This document shows positions 1-10,856 of a DNA stretch of 64,000 nucleotides, piece by piece. Both the position numbers and the translations under genes were made by a program. Source of the stretch: Nectonema munidae. Its lineage: Eukaryota > Nematomorpha > Nectonematoida > Nectonematidae. How positions within the stretch are numbered: position 1 is the first letter of the stretch; each line of letters starts with the position of its first letter. The stretch covers positions 1 to 64,000 of the forward strand of contig JAUIRK010000397.1 of NCBI GenBank assembly GCA_030549495.1, written 5' to 3'. The notes beneath the pieces were generated by a model. That model worked only from the letters and a program-made list of their open reading frames with translations, made no database searches and was not told the DNA's origin.

Positions 1-150
1 GTTATCTCCTACCTACCAACCTACCTTTGATAACACAAAATAATTGTTTAATTAAAATAATTACTAATATGTTTGGCCTGATAAAATAATGGGAGATATA
101 AAAATACTATTGCCATCCCTCGTTCATATTTAAATATCTGTGTATCTTTT
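1..150. other. AT-rich DNA, nothing recognised
   Basis: AT-rich non-coding sequence with no open frame or repeat that I recognise. Confidence 0.5.
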
Positions 151-162
151 TATTTTAAGCAT

Positions 163-1566
163 CCTGTCTACAGCGACACCTTTAATATACGACTCTCTGT
201 TAACAGAGACCTAAATTTTTTCAAAAGTTTGTTTATTAGACTATGAATAGATTTTTTACCTTTATTATACGACCCTGTGTTATGCGACATGCGACCTTAT
301 TTAAAGTTTTTTTGGTATTATTTACCTCTTATTTACGACTTTTTCAAAAAACCATTTTATTTTACCAAAGTTCTAAAATGGCTACAAGTGGTTTTTCAAA
401 TTTTATCTATTAAAAATATTTTTAACTTTAAATAAAAACTTAAAGACTATTATTTAATTTTTTTATATTTATTAATTATTTTATCTCTATTTTTCAAATT
501 ACTTCAACTGTATAATTATTTTTTTATATTTTGTTTTAAAATTTTTTTATGTAAGGTTTTCTAGGTAAAGGTACCGTGGGGTATTAATTTGACTAATCAC
601 AGCTTTTTTTTATTACAAAATTTATAGGGCTTTAAATTCAGTGTAATAGTTATTCTATAATTTTAATCAAGTAAAATCTCTTGAAGATTTGAACCTTATT
701 AAATAAATATCATTTTTTTAAGAATTTTATTAGTAAAAAATTTGAGAGATTTTTTAAATTTAAAAAGCGACTTTTTCTTATTTGTTTGAGAATAGAGAAA
801 ATGCACATCTATAATTTAAAATTAAAAGTAATGAGTAAACGAGGAATTTTATTTTAATAAATACCTTCTATTTGAAATTACTCTAAGGTTTTTATCTCAC
901 ATTAAAATAGACATCTTGTTTATTTTTTAGAGGCAAAAAAAGTAAAACGCTGTTACCTTAACATCAAGCAAAAAATCGAAGTTATCGATAAAAATGAAAG
1001 TGGTGTTCCATGTTATAAGCTAGCTGAAGATTATCATGTTGGAAAGACACAGATTCAAAATATTATCAAAAATAAAGAAAAAATTAAACAAATGTGGAAT
1101 ACAGGTATCAATTCAAAATGTAAAACATTAACAGTTAGATTATCTCACGAAAAAGTTAATACTTCAATTTACGAGTGGTTTTGTGTAATGAGAGCAAAAA
1201 AATTCCTATTTCTGTTGTGATGATTTGAGAGAAGGCTATACAGATTGCAGGAGAAGTTGGTGATGTCAATTTTAAAGCTTCTAATGGTTGGTTTCTAATA
1301 AAGTCCAAGACTCTTTTCAACTTAGCAAAAAGTGCACTTGATTGTGTTGAAAATCATCAAATGTCTAATTTGAAACAGACGAATCTTGAAACATTTCTAA
1401 AAAAACATTAATTTTTATAAATAAAGTCATATGTTTTTACCTCTTTGTATTATTTTTCTTTAATTAAAATATAGCCTATTTATTTTTGAACCTCTCTCTT
1501 ACGACCCTCTGTCTACAGCGACTTTTTTTAGCAGCCAAGTCAAGTCGCTGTAGACAGGTTTTACTG
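163..1566 (+). mobile_element. Decayed pogo/Tigger-type DNA transposon, N-terminal transposase only
   Basis: The right end (1544-1566) reads, inverted, CAGTAAAACCTGTCTACAGC, and its inner part matches CCTGTCTACAGCGAC at 163-177. These are terminal inverted repeats, with the outermost bases of the left one diverged. A subterminal motif of the form TACGACYCTSTGT recurs near 188, 269 and 1501. Between about 931 and 1410 the plus strand encodes a CENP-B-like helix-turn-helix region: a stretch ending KIEVIDKNESG, then YKLAEDYHVGKTQIQNI, then a second DNA-binding helix region with EWF and FKASNGW. At least one frame change lies near 1200. The DDD catalytic domain expected of pogo transposases is absent, so this is an internally deleted copy that could not move on its own. 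Family assignment rests on the helix-turn-helix wording and the TIR. Confidence 0.75.
931..1410 (+). pseudogene. CENP-B/Tigger N-terminal DNA-binding region (relic)
   Basis: The translation runs KVKRCYLNIKQKIEVIDKN, then GVPCYKLAEDYHVGKTQIQ, and after a frame change a stretch resembling the second HTH_Tnp_Tc5-like domain (IYEWFCVMRAKK, then FKASNGW). In intact relatives these helices bind the transposon ends. No start codon is preserved and there is no catalytic domain downstream. It is a fragment of the element that encloses it. Confidence 0.75.
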
Positions 1567-1885
1567 TATCTAATATTTTTAAATAAAGAATATATTTGTG
1601 GGTATTTGGGTGTATTTGGATAAAAAGTCCTACCGATATAATAGTTTCGTTTCTAATGCTTTAATTTAATTTATCTTCATGAGAACATTAATAATATTTT
1701 TTTCTGCATGAAGCATAACAAATGCAATAAATTGGGGTTCGGTTAATTCGTTCATACCATAATTGATGTTTTTGTTACTGCCCAAAATTTTGCTAATCCA
1801 GTGATATTATTTGAACGCATTAATGCGGTCACTTAAAATTCTTATATAATTTAATAATCCTTTCTCTTATATATAATGTGGTGAT
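1567..1885. other. AT-rich spacer
   Basis: No coding, RNA or repeat signal recognised between the two Tigger-type fragments. Confidence 0.4.
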
Positions 1886-2090
1886 GAGTTGGAAGAAATC
1901 ATAAAGTTCTCATTAATTAATGTTACTCTCCACTTTCTGCCTCCTGGTATTATAGCTCATATTTAAGCTATAGAAGCTAGAATTATTCACGCGTTTAAGG
2001 CTTATTATCGAAGCTGCCTCACTCGACACTATCTTGAGTCTGTTAAAAATAAAGGACCAACAATTATTAACATTCATTAGTGTTTAAACT
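1886..2090 (+). pseudogene. C-terminal fragment of a Tigger/CENP-B-type transposase
   Basis: One plus-strand frame reads VTLHFLPPGIIAHI, a stop, then AIEARIIHAFKAYYRS and TRHYLESVKN. This is the conserved block after the third catalytic aspartate of Tigger/jerky-type DDE transposases (FLPPNTTxxxQPLDxGII, then FKxxYR). The QPLD aspartate is replaced by AIEA. The block belongs to a different copy from the N-terminal relic to its left, because that relic already has its own right end at 1566. Sequence out to about 2500 may be its decayed tail but is not clearly readable. Confidence 0.65.
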
Positions 2091-2559
2091 TTACAAAACT
2101 GTACTTGTGACCAAATTAAGACTTTTACTAAATCTAATTGTTCGTGACGTGTTTGCATACTTCTAATTTGCCAAAATATCATACTATGAAAAGACAATCA
2201 GACTGATGTTTCTCTCTTTCAAATACATAAATTCTCATTCAGTATCTTGCTCCAGAAAGTGACATTACTGCTAAACAATACATAAATATTCACGTTGAAT
2301 ATATTAGTTCTGAACTATTTAATAATGATTTTTTTTAAACATAGTGTCTATTACAGATACAGTGCACGATCAATCTGAAATAGAAGACAATGTTAAATCA
2401 GTAAGGACCTCTCTTCAACAAGTCTAAAAAGTTTTATCTACATTTATACAGTTTCAACCAATCTAGTTCATATGAAAGCTGCTCGGGAAATTCAAAATTT
2501 ATCAAGAAATCAAAATATATGGTTTTTGGCTTAATTGTTATAATTTGAAATCGTTAGTC

Positions 2560-3550
2560 TTATATTTACCAATTGTCATTCATTCGCAATCATTATCTGC
2601 ATCTATTTCTCGTAAACGAAGTTCAAATGAGATTAGAAAGAATAAAAGATGAAAATTATTACAAGTATTTCAAAAAATTTGGGATTACACAAATGCACTG
2701 TTTCAAAATTATTTCTCAATGGGGAAAACAGGACTCAATGATAATAAAGGTTGTGAGGACGATCGTAAATCCAATTTAAAAGAAGAAGATAAGTTAATGA
2801 TTCATATATGTGTTGATGATAATCTATTGCTTAGTCTCTAAAAACTTAAAGAAAAAGTAATGAATTAAAATTACTGGTAAGTCCTATTATAATTAGTAGA
2901 TGTTTAAAAGCTTTTTATTATACAATCAAAACTATTATTTTAGTACCACAAAAAGGAATTGTGCAAACACGATTGAAAAAAGAAAAACATATGCTACAAA
3001 ATATGAAAACCTAAAATCTGAAATAAGACATGAAAATTTTGTTTTTATTGACGAAGTAGGTTTCTCTGTTTTATCAAGGCCGAAAAAGAGCGTGTAAAAA
3101 ATGTTTTCACACTATGTTGCTTCTGTTATTGTAGCTATGAACAAGAATGGAATGCTGTATTACAAAATTTAAGATGCAAAAGTTAATAGAGAAGTATTTA
3201 AAAGTGCCTGTCTTCAAATTAAAACTCTAGTGCCTACAAAAATATAATGGATCCATTATTTGTATTTGATAATGCGATTCATCATTACAAATAATTATCT
3301 TATGCAACTGAAAACATAAATTTGTTTTACCTTCCGCCCTATTCTCCATTTTTGAATCCATTTGAAAATGTTTTTCCAATTTGGAAAGGTAAAGTTAATA
3401 GAGATGTAGTAAACAATAAAAAAGAATTGAAAAATTTAATAAACATTTGACAGTTCAATGAAATTTAATCTGATGTTTGGGATATAGAAAAATACCTGGA
3501 TACACTTAGCGATCCGAAAAAAAGAGACGTTTTTATGGAGTAATGCTTTT
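2560..3550 (+). pseudogene. Tc1/mariner (IS630-type) DDE transposase remnant
   Basis: Three parts of a DDE_3 endonuclease are readable across several frames. They are NFVFIDEVGFSVLSRP (first aspartate, about 3035-3090), VFDNAIHH (second aspartate, about 3262) and YLPPYSPFLNPFENVFPIW (the glutamate block, about 3330-3385). MNKNGMLYYK and REVFKSACLQ between them fit the same family, as does SDPKKRDVFME near the end. Several in-frame stops break it. The 5' part around 2573-2779 probably contains the helix-turn-helix region (GITQMHCFKIISQWGK). No terminal inverted repeat pair was found by eye. It is an old, dead copy. Confidence 0.7.
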
Positions 3551-3750
3551 AATTTTGTATGTTTTTAGTAATAAAGCTACTTTAGTATATTGTTTTTTTA
3601 TAATTTTTATTTGTTAAAAATACTCTAAGTTATAAGTATTAATGTAAAAGTTATAATTTTTATCTACAAAAAATAATTGTTGAATAAAAACCAATGTGAT
3701 TGCAAATGTAATAAATTGTTTACAAAAATATGACTAATGATTGCAAAAGG
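3551..3750. other. AT-rich spacer
   Basis: Nothing recognised. The base composition changes abruptly to GC-rich at about 3745, where the next element begins. Confidence 0.4.
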
Positions 3751-3754
3751 GCTG

Positions 3755-4405
3755 TATCAAGGGGAAGGGCAGTGGGGGGCAATTGCCCCAGGACGCCACA
3801 CCTAGGGAGGCGCTATTTCATTGGCCAGTCAACAACCTTAAGGGTGGGGCTTGGGGATGTAAAAAAATACCCCTTCCAAGGGAAAGCACCAATCGAGTCA
3901 AGTTTTGGAGACTTGTTCAGGCTCAACGTCCTACTAAGCCTTGATCAAGAAGGTCGGCAAAAACTCAGCCACCAGTTTGCTGTAAAATATGCCACTGACG
4001 TCAACGCAGCGAGCTTGAGATGGAAAAGGTCATGCTGATAATTGGAACTTCTATTGCATCCTGTGAAAGGGCATTCAGAAAGCTAAAACTTATTAAGTCA
4101 TACCTAAGGAGCACTATTGAACAAGCCCGCCTCCAAAGTCTGGCTCTTATGAGCATTGAGAAAGAAGTTCTCGATTGTGTTGATTTTGACGAAGTCATCA
4201 ATAATTTTGCTGCTGCTAAAACACGAAAAATGACATCTAATGGAGACTGTCTTTGACTCAGTCAGTATATATATAAATTATGTGGCTTAATAAAAATGTA
4301 GACATTTTTTTTCTATATCACTTTTTAAGTCAGAATGGGGTGGGAAGAAAAAGCAAAGGGTGAGGGGCTCCATTCAGGGCCCCCTAGGGCGCCACGATTC
4401 CTTGA
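3755..4405 (+). mobile_element. Shortened hAT transposon keeping the transposase C terminus
   Basis: This GC-rich island in AT-rich DNA begins with CAAGGGGAAGGGCAG and ends with CGCCACGATTCCTTG, so the outer CAAGG/CCTTG bases are inverted. Inside, 4020-4256 encodes the hAT C-terminal dimerisation region: SIASCERAFRKLKLIKSYLR, then RLQSLALMSIEKEV, then DFDEVINNFAAAKTRK. This matches the ZMYM/DUF4371-type hAT wording (SNERSFSKLKLIKxYLRSTM). The BED finger and most of the catalytic core are missing. It is a non-autonomous deletion derivative. An 8-bp target duplication could not be confirmed. Confidence 0.75.
4020..4256 (+). pseudogene. hAT transposase C-terminal dimerisation fragment
   Basis: Seventy-eight residues, nearly all matching the hATC dimerisation domain of hAT transposases (CERAFRKLKLIKSYLR, LALMSIEKEV). 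The frame opens on a methionine inside the domain, so this is not a real start. The 3730-4038 frame just upstream (SFGDLFRLNVLLSLDQEGRQ) looks like the preceding part of the same protein in another frame. Confidence 0.75.
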
Positions 4406-4754
4406 TACTGATTAATATGGTATAAATAAATAATAAATTGCACGTAAGTCTACAAATTAACTTCATATGAATAATTTTTTATAAATATTATTTAAAATTT
4501 TTTAAAATTAAATTTTTAATAAAGTTTTTGATTTCTTTTTATATTAGTTTTAAAATGGTAAAATACGTAATTTTTAATTTACTTCTTTTCTTATCACATT
4601 AAAAAAATCATGATTGTATCATCCTCTTTATTTTCTTTCTGAGATGTCTATAAGTTCTAAAGGACTATTATTTTTTCTTAACAATATCTGCTAATAAAAT
4701 AAAATATTTTTTCTGGACCTTTTTTTCTTAATTACTAAAACAGAGATAGAATCT
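4406..4754. other. AT-rich spacer
   Basis: Nothing recognised between the two hAT derivatives. Confidence 0.4.
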
Positions 4755-5357
4755 CAGGCCCGTACGCAGGCCTTTTTTTTTATTTTTTATTTACTCGAAC
4801 TTATTTTTTATTTTGTTTATCAATTTTTTACTTATCACAAATTTTTACCTTTTTAATTTTAAAATTCTTATTAAAACATATATGAGAGCTTCAATTAAAA
4901 AGAATGGTCTGTCTAAGCTAGCATTTCTGCACATTCACTACGATGCAGAAATAGATTTGGATAAAGTAGATTTTTATGTTCAGAAGCATCCTCGTAAATT
5001 TGAATTAAAAAGAAATTGTCATAAAAAAGTATTGAATCATCGTAAAGTTAAAATCTATACTTTATTTCTGTTCTATTAGTGATTCAGCAATATTCGCAAT
5101 AGCACAAAAAGAGTTTAAATGTCAGATTAAGTAAAAACTTTACAAAATAGGGTTTGAGGTTAGGAATGGGAAAACAACAATCAAATGTAAGATTTATAAA
5201 GAATCGATAAAAGTATAGAGTTCAATCTACCAAGAAAGTCTAATTTCTTTATATAGTAATAGTTATGTAGCAAATACAACGATTAGATATGTATGATAGT
5301 TTTATATATTTTTTATGAGAACGAATCCCTCCATTTTTTAGGCTCTGCACGGGCCTG
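4755..5357 (+). mobile_element. Shortened hAT element with 5-bp target duplication
   Basis: The left end CAGGCCCGTACGCAGG and the right end CTCTGCACGGGCCTG are inverted (about 13 of 16 positions). Both sides are flanked by AATCT, a 5-bp target duplication like that reported for the hAT5 group, unlike the usual 8 bp. The inside at about 4880-5010 encodes YMRASIKKNGLSKLAFLHIH, then EIDLDKVDFYVQKHPRKFEL. This is the final hATC block of TTF-type/ZMYM-like hAT transposases (RSTMxxxRLxGLALLxIH, then IDxDxVIDxFAxKHPRRLEL). Everything upstream of that block is deleted. Confidence 0.75.
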
Positions 5358-5765
5358 AATCTATTTACAATGATTTAAAATAGAAAATAATCAAATTGTG
5401 TTTTATAAAAATACTAAAATTTATTCTTAAGTGAAATTAACGTTATGATCAAACAAAATTATGTGTTAAAATATTTGTTATAAGTGTTATGATAATTTTC
5501 TTTAATGAATATATAAAATAATATGATTAATAATATAGTACGTTAAAATCGTTTTTAACAATTCCCCAATTAAAAGTAAATATGAAATATTTTTTACATC
5601 ATCTACTCGTCTTAGTAATTCTTAAGGGATAGTATGATTCTATAAGAAATCTTACATTTAGCGTTCGAAGATAACCAATATTTTCATTAACGGTAAATGA
5701 TAGGCAGTGATATATTTATTTGTGGTTTACAGTTAGGCATTATAAATATATAATGCGAATTCTAG
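5358..5765. other. AT-rich spacer
   Basis: No gene or repeat recognised. Confidence 0.4.
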
Positions 5766-6341
5766 TCAAAACGTCCAAAAACTAAAACGCCCGAAAACCA
5801 AAACGTCCGAAACCAAAACACCCGATACAAGAACGTCTGAAGCTTGAATCTACAAAAAGTATTTAAAAATTTAAGATTTTTTCTTGTATCTACACTTTTT
5901 TCCAATTATTATCTTATATATTTTTCTAAGAATATGTTACATTTAACACTTTGATGTTTCACATGCATAAAAAACAGATACAAGATTCCTAATTTATCGA
6001 ATCCAACTACGCCTGAAATTTTGAACCAAAATCAAAAATTATTTATTTTCTTGTTTTCCTGTTTAAATTAGTCACATCTTTTCTGATTTCAAACTGATTT
6101 TCCGTTTAAATTGGTAGTTTAATTGTTTATCAAACCAAAGAAATAATGTATTTTTGTATGATCACTTTTATCTTTCAAGTCAAATTGATCACTATCATTT
6201 TGTATCAAATCGACCTTTTTGAAAACTGTCCAAAAAGAATAAACCTCCCAAAATAGTAACGCCCGAATTATTATTTTCGGGCGTTTTGGTATCGGGTGTT
6301 TTGGTTTCGGGCCTTTTGGTTTTTGGGCGTTTTGACCCGGC
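5766..6341. mobile_element. Fold-back/MITE-like element with CGCCCG-motif inverted ends
   Basis: The left arm (about 5766-5840) is made of short repeats of the form AAAACGCCCGAAAACC. The right arm (about 6258-6341) is the reverse complement of the same motif series, with the shared inner sequence CCAAAACACCCGATAC. The arms differ mainly by loss or gain of one motif unit. About 415 bp of AT-rich DNA lies between them, with no transposase coding. The structure fits a non-autonomous fold-back or MITE-type element. The superfamily is unknown. It ends about 150 bp before the RRP15 start codon. Confidence 0.65.
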
Positions 6342-6488
6342 AACATAAAGTAAAATAATTTATATTTAAAGGTAATCTCATTTTTTTAAAAATTGAAATT
6401 TATAGATTATTAGTATTTCCTTAGTAGCAATAATTTCTTTCTTTGTTTTTTAAAGTTGAAATGAATTTGGATTTAATTTTCCATAACC

Positions 6489-7145
6489 ATGAAAAAGATT
6501 TTAAATCAAAGTACCAATGTTGTTGAAATTGGCTTGCAGGGAAGTAATTCTCTTAAATGTGGTGATGAGGAAAATGATGATACTCCATGGGTCAATGCGA
6601 TTCAAAAAGTCTTAAATGCTGAAGATAGACCAAGAAAGAGGAAATCCGGTGAACGTCCTAAAAAAGTTTCCAGTTGTCCAAACTTTTCAAAAAATAAAGA
6701 TTTATCAAGAAAAATTAAAACTGTGAAACCCGTTAGAAAAATTCCAATCGATTCCCTGATACGTAAAAAGCCGAGTATTTGCGAAAAACAACGAGAAAGA
6801 GAATTGACGAAGGTAGCTACGAAAGGAATTGCTCATTTCTTCAATATTGTTCGACATCACCAGCGCATGAGAGAAGGAAAACGCACAAAAGAAAGTGACG
6901 CATTTGTCGATGAAAAAATTGATCTTTCGTTTAATAAAGAAAAGTTCATGGGCTTGTTGCGCAAAACAAATTCTTCAAAAAAACAAAATAGTCGAAGTTT
7001 GAACAAATCTATCACTGATTGTGGTGATGGCGCTGATGGAAACATTATTTCAGATGAAAAGACCAAAACAACAGATAAAGTTTGGAATGCTTTAAGGGAT
7101 GATTTTATGCTTGATGCTGACATGAAGGACTGGGATAAAAAATAA
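6489..7145 (+). CDS. RRP15: RRP15-like protein, pre-60S ribosome biogenesis factor
   Basis: A single-exon gene of 218 residues. In yeast and human, RRP15 is a nucleolar protein of pre-60S particles needed for processing of 27S/32S pre-rRNA toward 25S/28S and 5.8S. The conserved Rrp15p domain spans about residues 99-218. Its opening block reads RERELTKVATKGIAHFFNIV (human-like: RERxLxRIATRGVVQLFNAV), and its closing block reads WNALRDDFMLDADMKDWDKK (human-like: ILRDDFMMGASMKDWDKE). The N-terminal half is basic and low in complexity, as is usual for nucleolar proteins. The ATG context (AACCATGA) is acceptable, and no in-frame ATG with better support lies upstream. The stop overlaps an AATAAA, and a second AATAAA lies at 7252-7257. 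The human protein is somewhat longer (about 280 residues), mostly through its N terminus. The copy looks intact. Confidence 0.92.
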   Translation: MKKILNQSTNVVEIGLQGSNSLKCGDEENDDTPWVNAIQKVLNAEDRPRKRKSGERPKKVSSCPNFSKNKDLSRKIKTVKPVRKIPIDSLIRKKPSICEKQRERELTKVATKGIAHFFNIVRHHQRMREGKRTKESDAFVDEKIDLSFNKEKFMGLLRKTNSSKKQNSRSLNKSITDCGDGADGNIISDEKTKTTDKVWNALRDDFMLDADMKDWDKK

Positions 7146-7257
7146 AATATTTTTTTTAAAAAACAAAATGTTCAGAATCCTTATTTTTTATTTTTCCTAA
7201 TCATTCTTTTTGCAAATTTTATCAACACCTTATTCATGGCTAACAAAAGTCAATAAA
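7141..7257 (+). terminator. RRP15 polyadenylation signals
   Basis: AATAAA at 7141-7146 overlaps the stop codon. A second AATAAA at 7252-7257 is better placed to give a normal 3' UTR. Which one is used cannot be decided from sequence. Confidence 0.5.
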
Positions 7258-7730
7258 CACAAGAAATGCTTTAGAGCTCATTTTATGACATTTTGACCTT
7301 TTTTGTTAATTTTTTTAAAGTTTTTATACCTGAATAAAGTTCAAATATTTTATATAGGCAAAAAAGTCGATTTTTCTATATATTCACAAACGAGTAAAAA
7401 ATAAAACCCAAATAAAATTTTCTTATAATTAACAGTTTTTCAATTAATTTAAATTTAAAATAATTACATTTTTAGACCTATATTTTGAAAAAAGGAAACT
7501 TCATAAACTTAGTCACATTACATCCTTATTTTCAGTATCCATGTTTGTTTTTTCAAATAACCCAGGACCAAAATAATTTTTTTTCTGTTGCATGATATAT
7601 TTTCAGACATATATTTAATTTTCATTTCAGATTCCAAAAATGATGTTTTTTCCGTAAATATAGGTTTTTTTAACTATAATTATTCCTTCAAAATTAGTTT
7701 TGAATAAATATATTTGGTTCTGTTCCACTT
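7258..7730. other. AT-rich intergenic DNA downstream of RRP15
   Basis: No coding or repeat signal recognised. Confidence 0.4.
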
Positions 7731-8520
7731 GAACATTTGAAAGAAAGTCATAACGATATCAAGCTCGTTATTGACAAATTTCTTATTGGAAAGCGTTTGT
7801 TAAAATGCTTAATTTTCTTTATGGTCAACAGATTTTAAAATGTTTCCTTGCTATCTCTTTATGTGGGTCAGTCGAGCCAGAGATCAACACTGGATATATG
7901 AGAAATGGGCTATTTAAGAGACCCTTGAATCAGGCATGCTAAATCTTGTAGATGATTCGATTGTGCCAAGAGAAAATCATTTTCCACCAAACAATTCGGT
8001 CTAAAATTAAACAATTTGCAAAGGCGCTCAGCATTGATTGTCAACATCTAGGATCTACTTTTTTTCAAGCTTAGTCACATGAAAAAAAATTAAGGCAGGT
8101 ATATTTGATGGCCCACAATTGCGTTCCCTTGTCAAAAATGCTGAATTTGTAAGAAAGATGGTTAAAAGAGAGAAGGTTGCTTGGTTGTCATTTGTGACAG
8201 CCATACAATTCTTGGAAATAAAAATGCAGAGAACTATAAAGAACTGATATCAAGAATGTAGCTTATGTTTTGTGAATTAAGATGCAATATGAGCGTAAAA
8301 CTTTGTTTTCTCCATTGTTATCTTGGTTACTTTCCTGATAATCCTGTATCTTTGCAAGCGATGAATGGGGAGGGGGGGGCTTCCCAAAGATTTAATGACA
8401 TTGGATGATACAACCTGGAAAAAATATATTGAGAGTATTTTATAAAAAATACCAGAGCTTTCAAAAAAATACAGTGTGTGTGTGATATAAAAAAAGATTA
8501 GATCCAAATCATCCCTTCAA
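7731..8520 (+). pseudogene. Relic of a widespread metazoan transposon-like ORF (GIFDGPQ family)
   Basis: Plus-strand frames contain AGIFDGPQLRSLVKNAEFVR, then EKVAWLSFV, then a stretch with ELRCNMSVKLCFLHCYLGYF and PDNP. This order (GIFxGPQIRxLMxD, AWxSF, GCxMSxKxHFLHxHLDxFPxN) is a conserved signature of long ORFs found in very many copies in arthropod and cnidarian genomes, which I regard as transposon-derived. I cannot name the superfamily with confidence. Earlier frames (VPLEHLKESHNDIKLVIDKF) may be the N-terminal part. Several stops and frame changes break it. Confidence 0.6.
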
Positions 8521-8990
8521 AAGTAAGAGTAATCTTTCATTAACATTTCGATTGCCTTTTTATTAGATTTGAAAACGAATTAGAATCCAAAACGGGATAA
8601 CGGTTAGAATTTTAAAATGAAATAGCTTTCCACATAATTTACTGGCTGAATGATTTAAGTCTGTATGCACTTTTATTTTTTTCTTTGATCTCAAGATAGG
8701 ACGATTACCGCTGAAATTGAAAGTCAAGATATAGTTAAAAATGAAGGGAACAAGTTTCAAAAAGTATTATCAAGAAAACAAATGAAAGTTTTAAATTAAA
8801 AAAAAAGAATTGGTATTGAAATCTTTGTTTATTGAAAATTAATTTCAGGATTTTCTTTAGTAAATGAAAATGTTTGGCAAGTTAGAGTGATCTCAAATTA
8901 AAATATATTTAAAATTTAGATAGTATCTTTTACGAACCTATAGCATACCAATTATAGAGGAGAGTTTAGTGCATATGAACTTAGTGGCAT
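8521..8990. other. AT-rich DNA, nothing recognised
   Basis: No supported feature. Confidence 0.4.
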
Positions 8991-9545
8991 TTTTCTAAAA
9001 CCGTAAGCTGCATATTGTGTTACCATTTTTATTGATGACCCTCTAATTTCAAAAACTGTCAATTAAAATAAAATTTTATATTTTTCAATAAAATATCGTA
9101 CTAGTACTTAGTGCCTGTATTAAATACTCGCATGGAAATTATAATGATACAGTTTTGAACACACAGCACATATAATACTTAATTTTATCCATAAACGTGG
9201 TTACTTTTTTGAGAATGTCAATCAAAATTTTGATTGATAAAATCATCTACAATAACATTCATTCAAATTTCTTATAAAATATATGTTTTTATACCAAAGA
9301 GACCCCATACTGGTTTCATTTCTGGACTCAGTTTTCATTTTTACGGTTTCAAAATGCCTCAAAGTGTCAATTTGCGGTTTACATCCTAAAATTGTCTCCA
9401 AAAATTTCCCAAATTTGAAATAAAATATTCATTTTTATAAGAAATCGGGCATGCTGGTTTCATTTGAGGACTCCGTTTTTACAGTTAGATAAATGAACTT
9501 TTTGAATTATCAAAAAAATTTCCCATTTTCGAAAAAATGTCGGCA
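8991..9545. repeat. Degenerate ~150-bp tandem repeat, family A
   Basis: Three to four poorly matching units recur about every 145-150 bp. Each has a GTCAATyAAA-like start, a run near TGCGGTTTACATCC, then AAATTTCCCAAATTT, then ATATGTTTTTATACCAAA and TGGTTTCATTTCTGGACTC. The same wording appears in a longer array at 54.43-55.57 kb, so the two are copies of one dispersed satellite. No coding potential. Confidence 0.65.
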
Positions 9546-10856
9546 TGTTTTTAGAATCATTATAGATTTGTTTTATGATTGAATAAAATTTTCCCATGAA
9601 TTTAGATTTTGTACTGATTTTTTATTCTCAGATAATTTATAACTTAGCCATAATAATAATTTCAAAATAATAGGAGGCATAAAAAATGAGATAGTTTATT
9701 TGATATTTTCATGTTTTTATAAGCAGCAAAAGCCAACGCGTTGAAGTAGCACCTAACCCTTATAGGGTGATTTGGTAACGCTTGTATTTTTTACATTTTG
9801 TAAGGAATCATAGTATACAAAAACGGTAGTTTAATCACTTTTCATAAAATTATTCAAGTCTAAGAACATAAAATTCTAAAAAAACCATACTAACAGAAAT
9901 CATAAAAATCATAGTATACGAGAACAAGAAAATCATTGCGTTTTTTGACTATTTCTTTGTTTACAAATAAAATACTGACAGCTGTCATAAATAGATCAAG
10001 TACATTTTTAACAACTGAAAAATTTTGTTTCGATATTTTATTTTTATTATAATAATCAACAAATTTTCTTAAAAAAATGATTTAATTAATTATGTACAGT
10101 GTTACTTACAAAATTTAACAATCGAACATTATAAAAAATATCTCTGCCCAAATATTAAACAAATATAGTATTTTTGCTTTTAAACTGAATAGCTAGTCAA
10201 AATATTAATTCCCAAATAGCTATTGAAAAAAAATTTCTTGACTTGAAAAAATTAAAGTTTTCAAATGTAACAAACGTACTGATAAAGATTGAAAGTGACC
10301 TTTGTTGAAAAAAAAATTTAAACGCGAGTTTGACAATATTCATTGATATAAAATTGCAACGATTGAAAACTATTTTTCTCCCATTTAAAAACAAACAAAT
10401 TTTCATTTTTGCAAAATGTTTGGTGTATTGATGGAACTAAATTTTTACCAAAAATCGCTGTGATTAATTTAAATAACTGAACTTTGGTATGAAAAAGTTG
10501 TGAAAATATTGAACTTATATTCCGCTAAAAACTAGTTTCTAATGAGATAAAATAAAATAATTTTTACTCAAAAATACTACAAACTCCTTGAGATTTGAGA
10601 CACTGATAAACATTGCTTAGTTATTGTGTGCGTATTGAAACAATGGATTATTTTTATTATATAGCTCTCATCGTTTGTAAAATATTTTTCATAGGAATTT
10701 CAGAGCAGCTAGGTATGATGTTTGACTCGAAAGTCTGCATTCTCTCTCTCTTTTATTCTCTTATTTTACATTATTATGTATTCAATGATCATTACATCCT
10801 ATAATGCGATCATCATACAGGTTTTATAAAGAAGCTTTAAAACAACTCTTACTTAT
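9546..10856. other. AT-rich intergenic DNA
   Basis: Only short chance frames. No gene, RNA or repeat recognised. Confidence 0.4.

Noticed and set aside
3745-4415. 8-bp target duplication around the first shortened hAT element.
   Set aside because: GGCTGTAT and ATACTGAT do not match, so no duplication is claimed.
6857-7123. 88-codon frame on the minus strand.
   Set aside because: It is the complement of the RRP15 coding region and has no family similarity.
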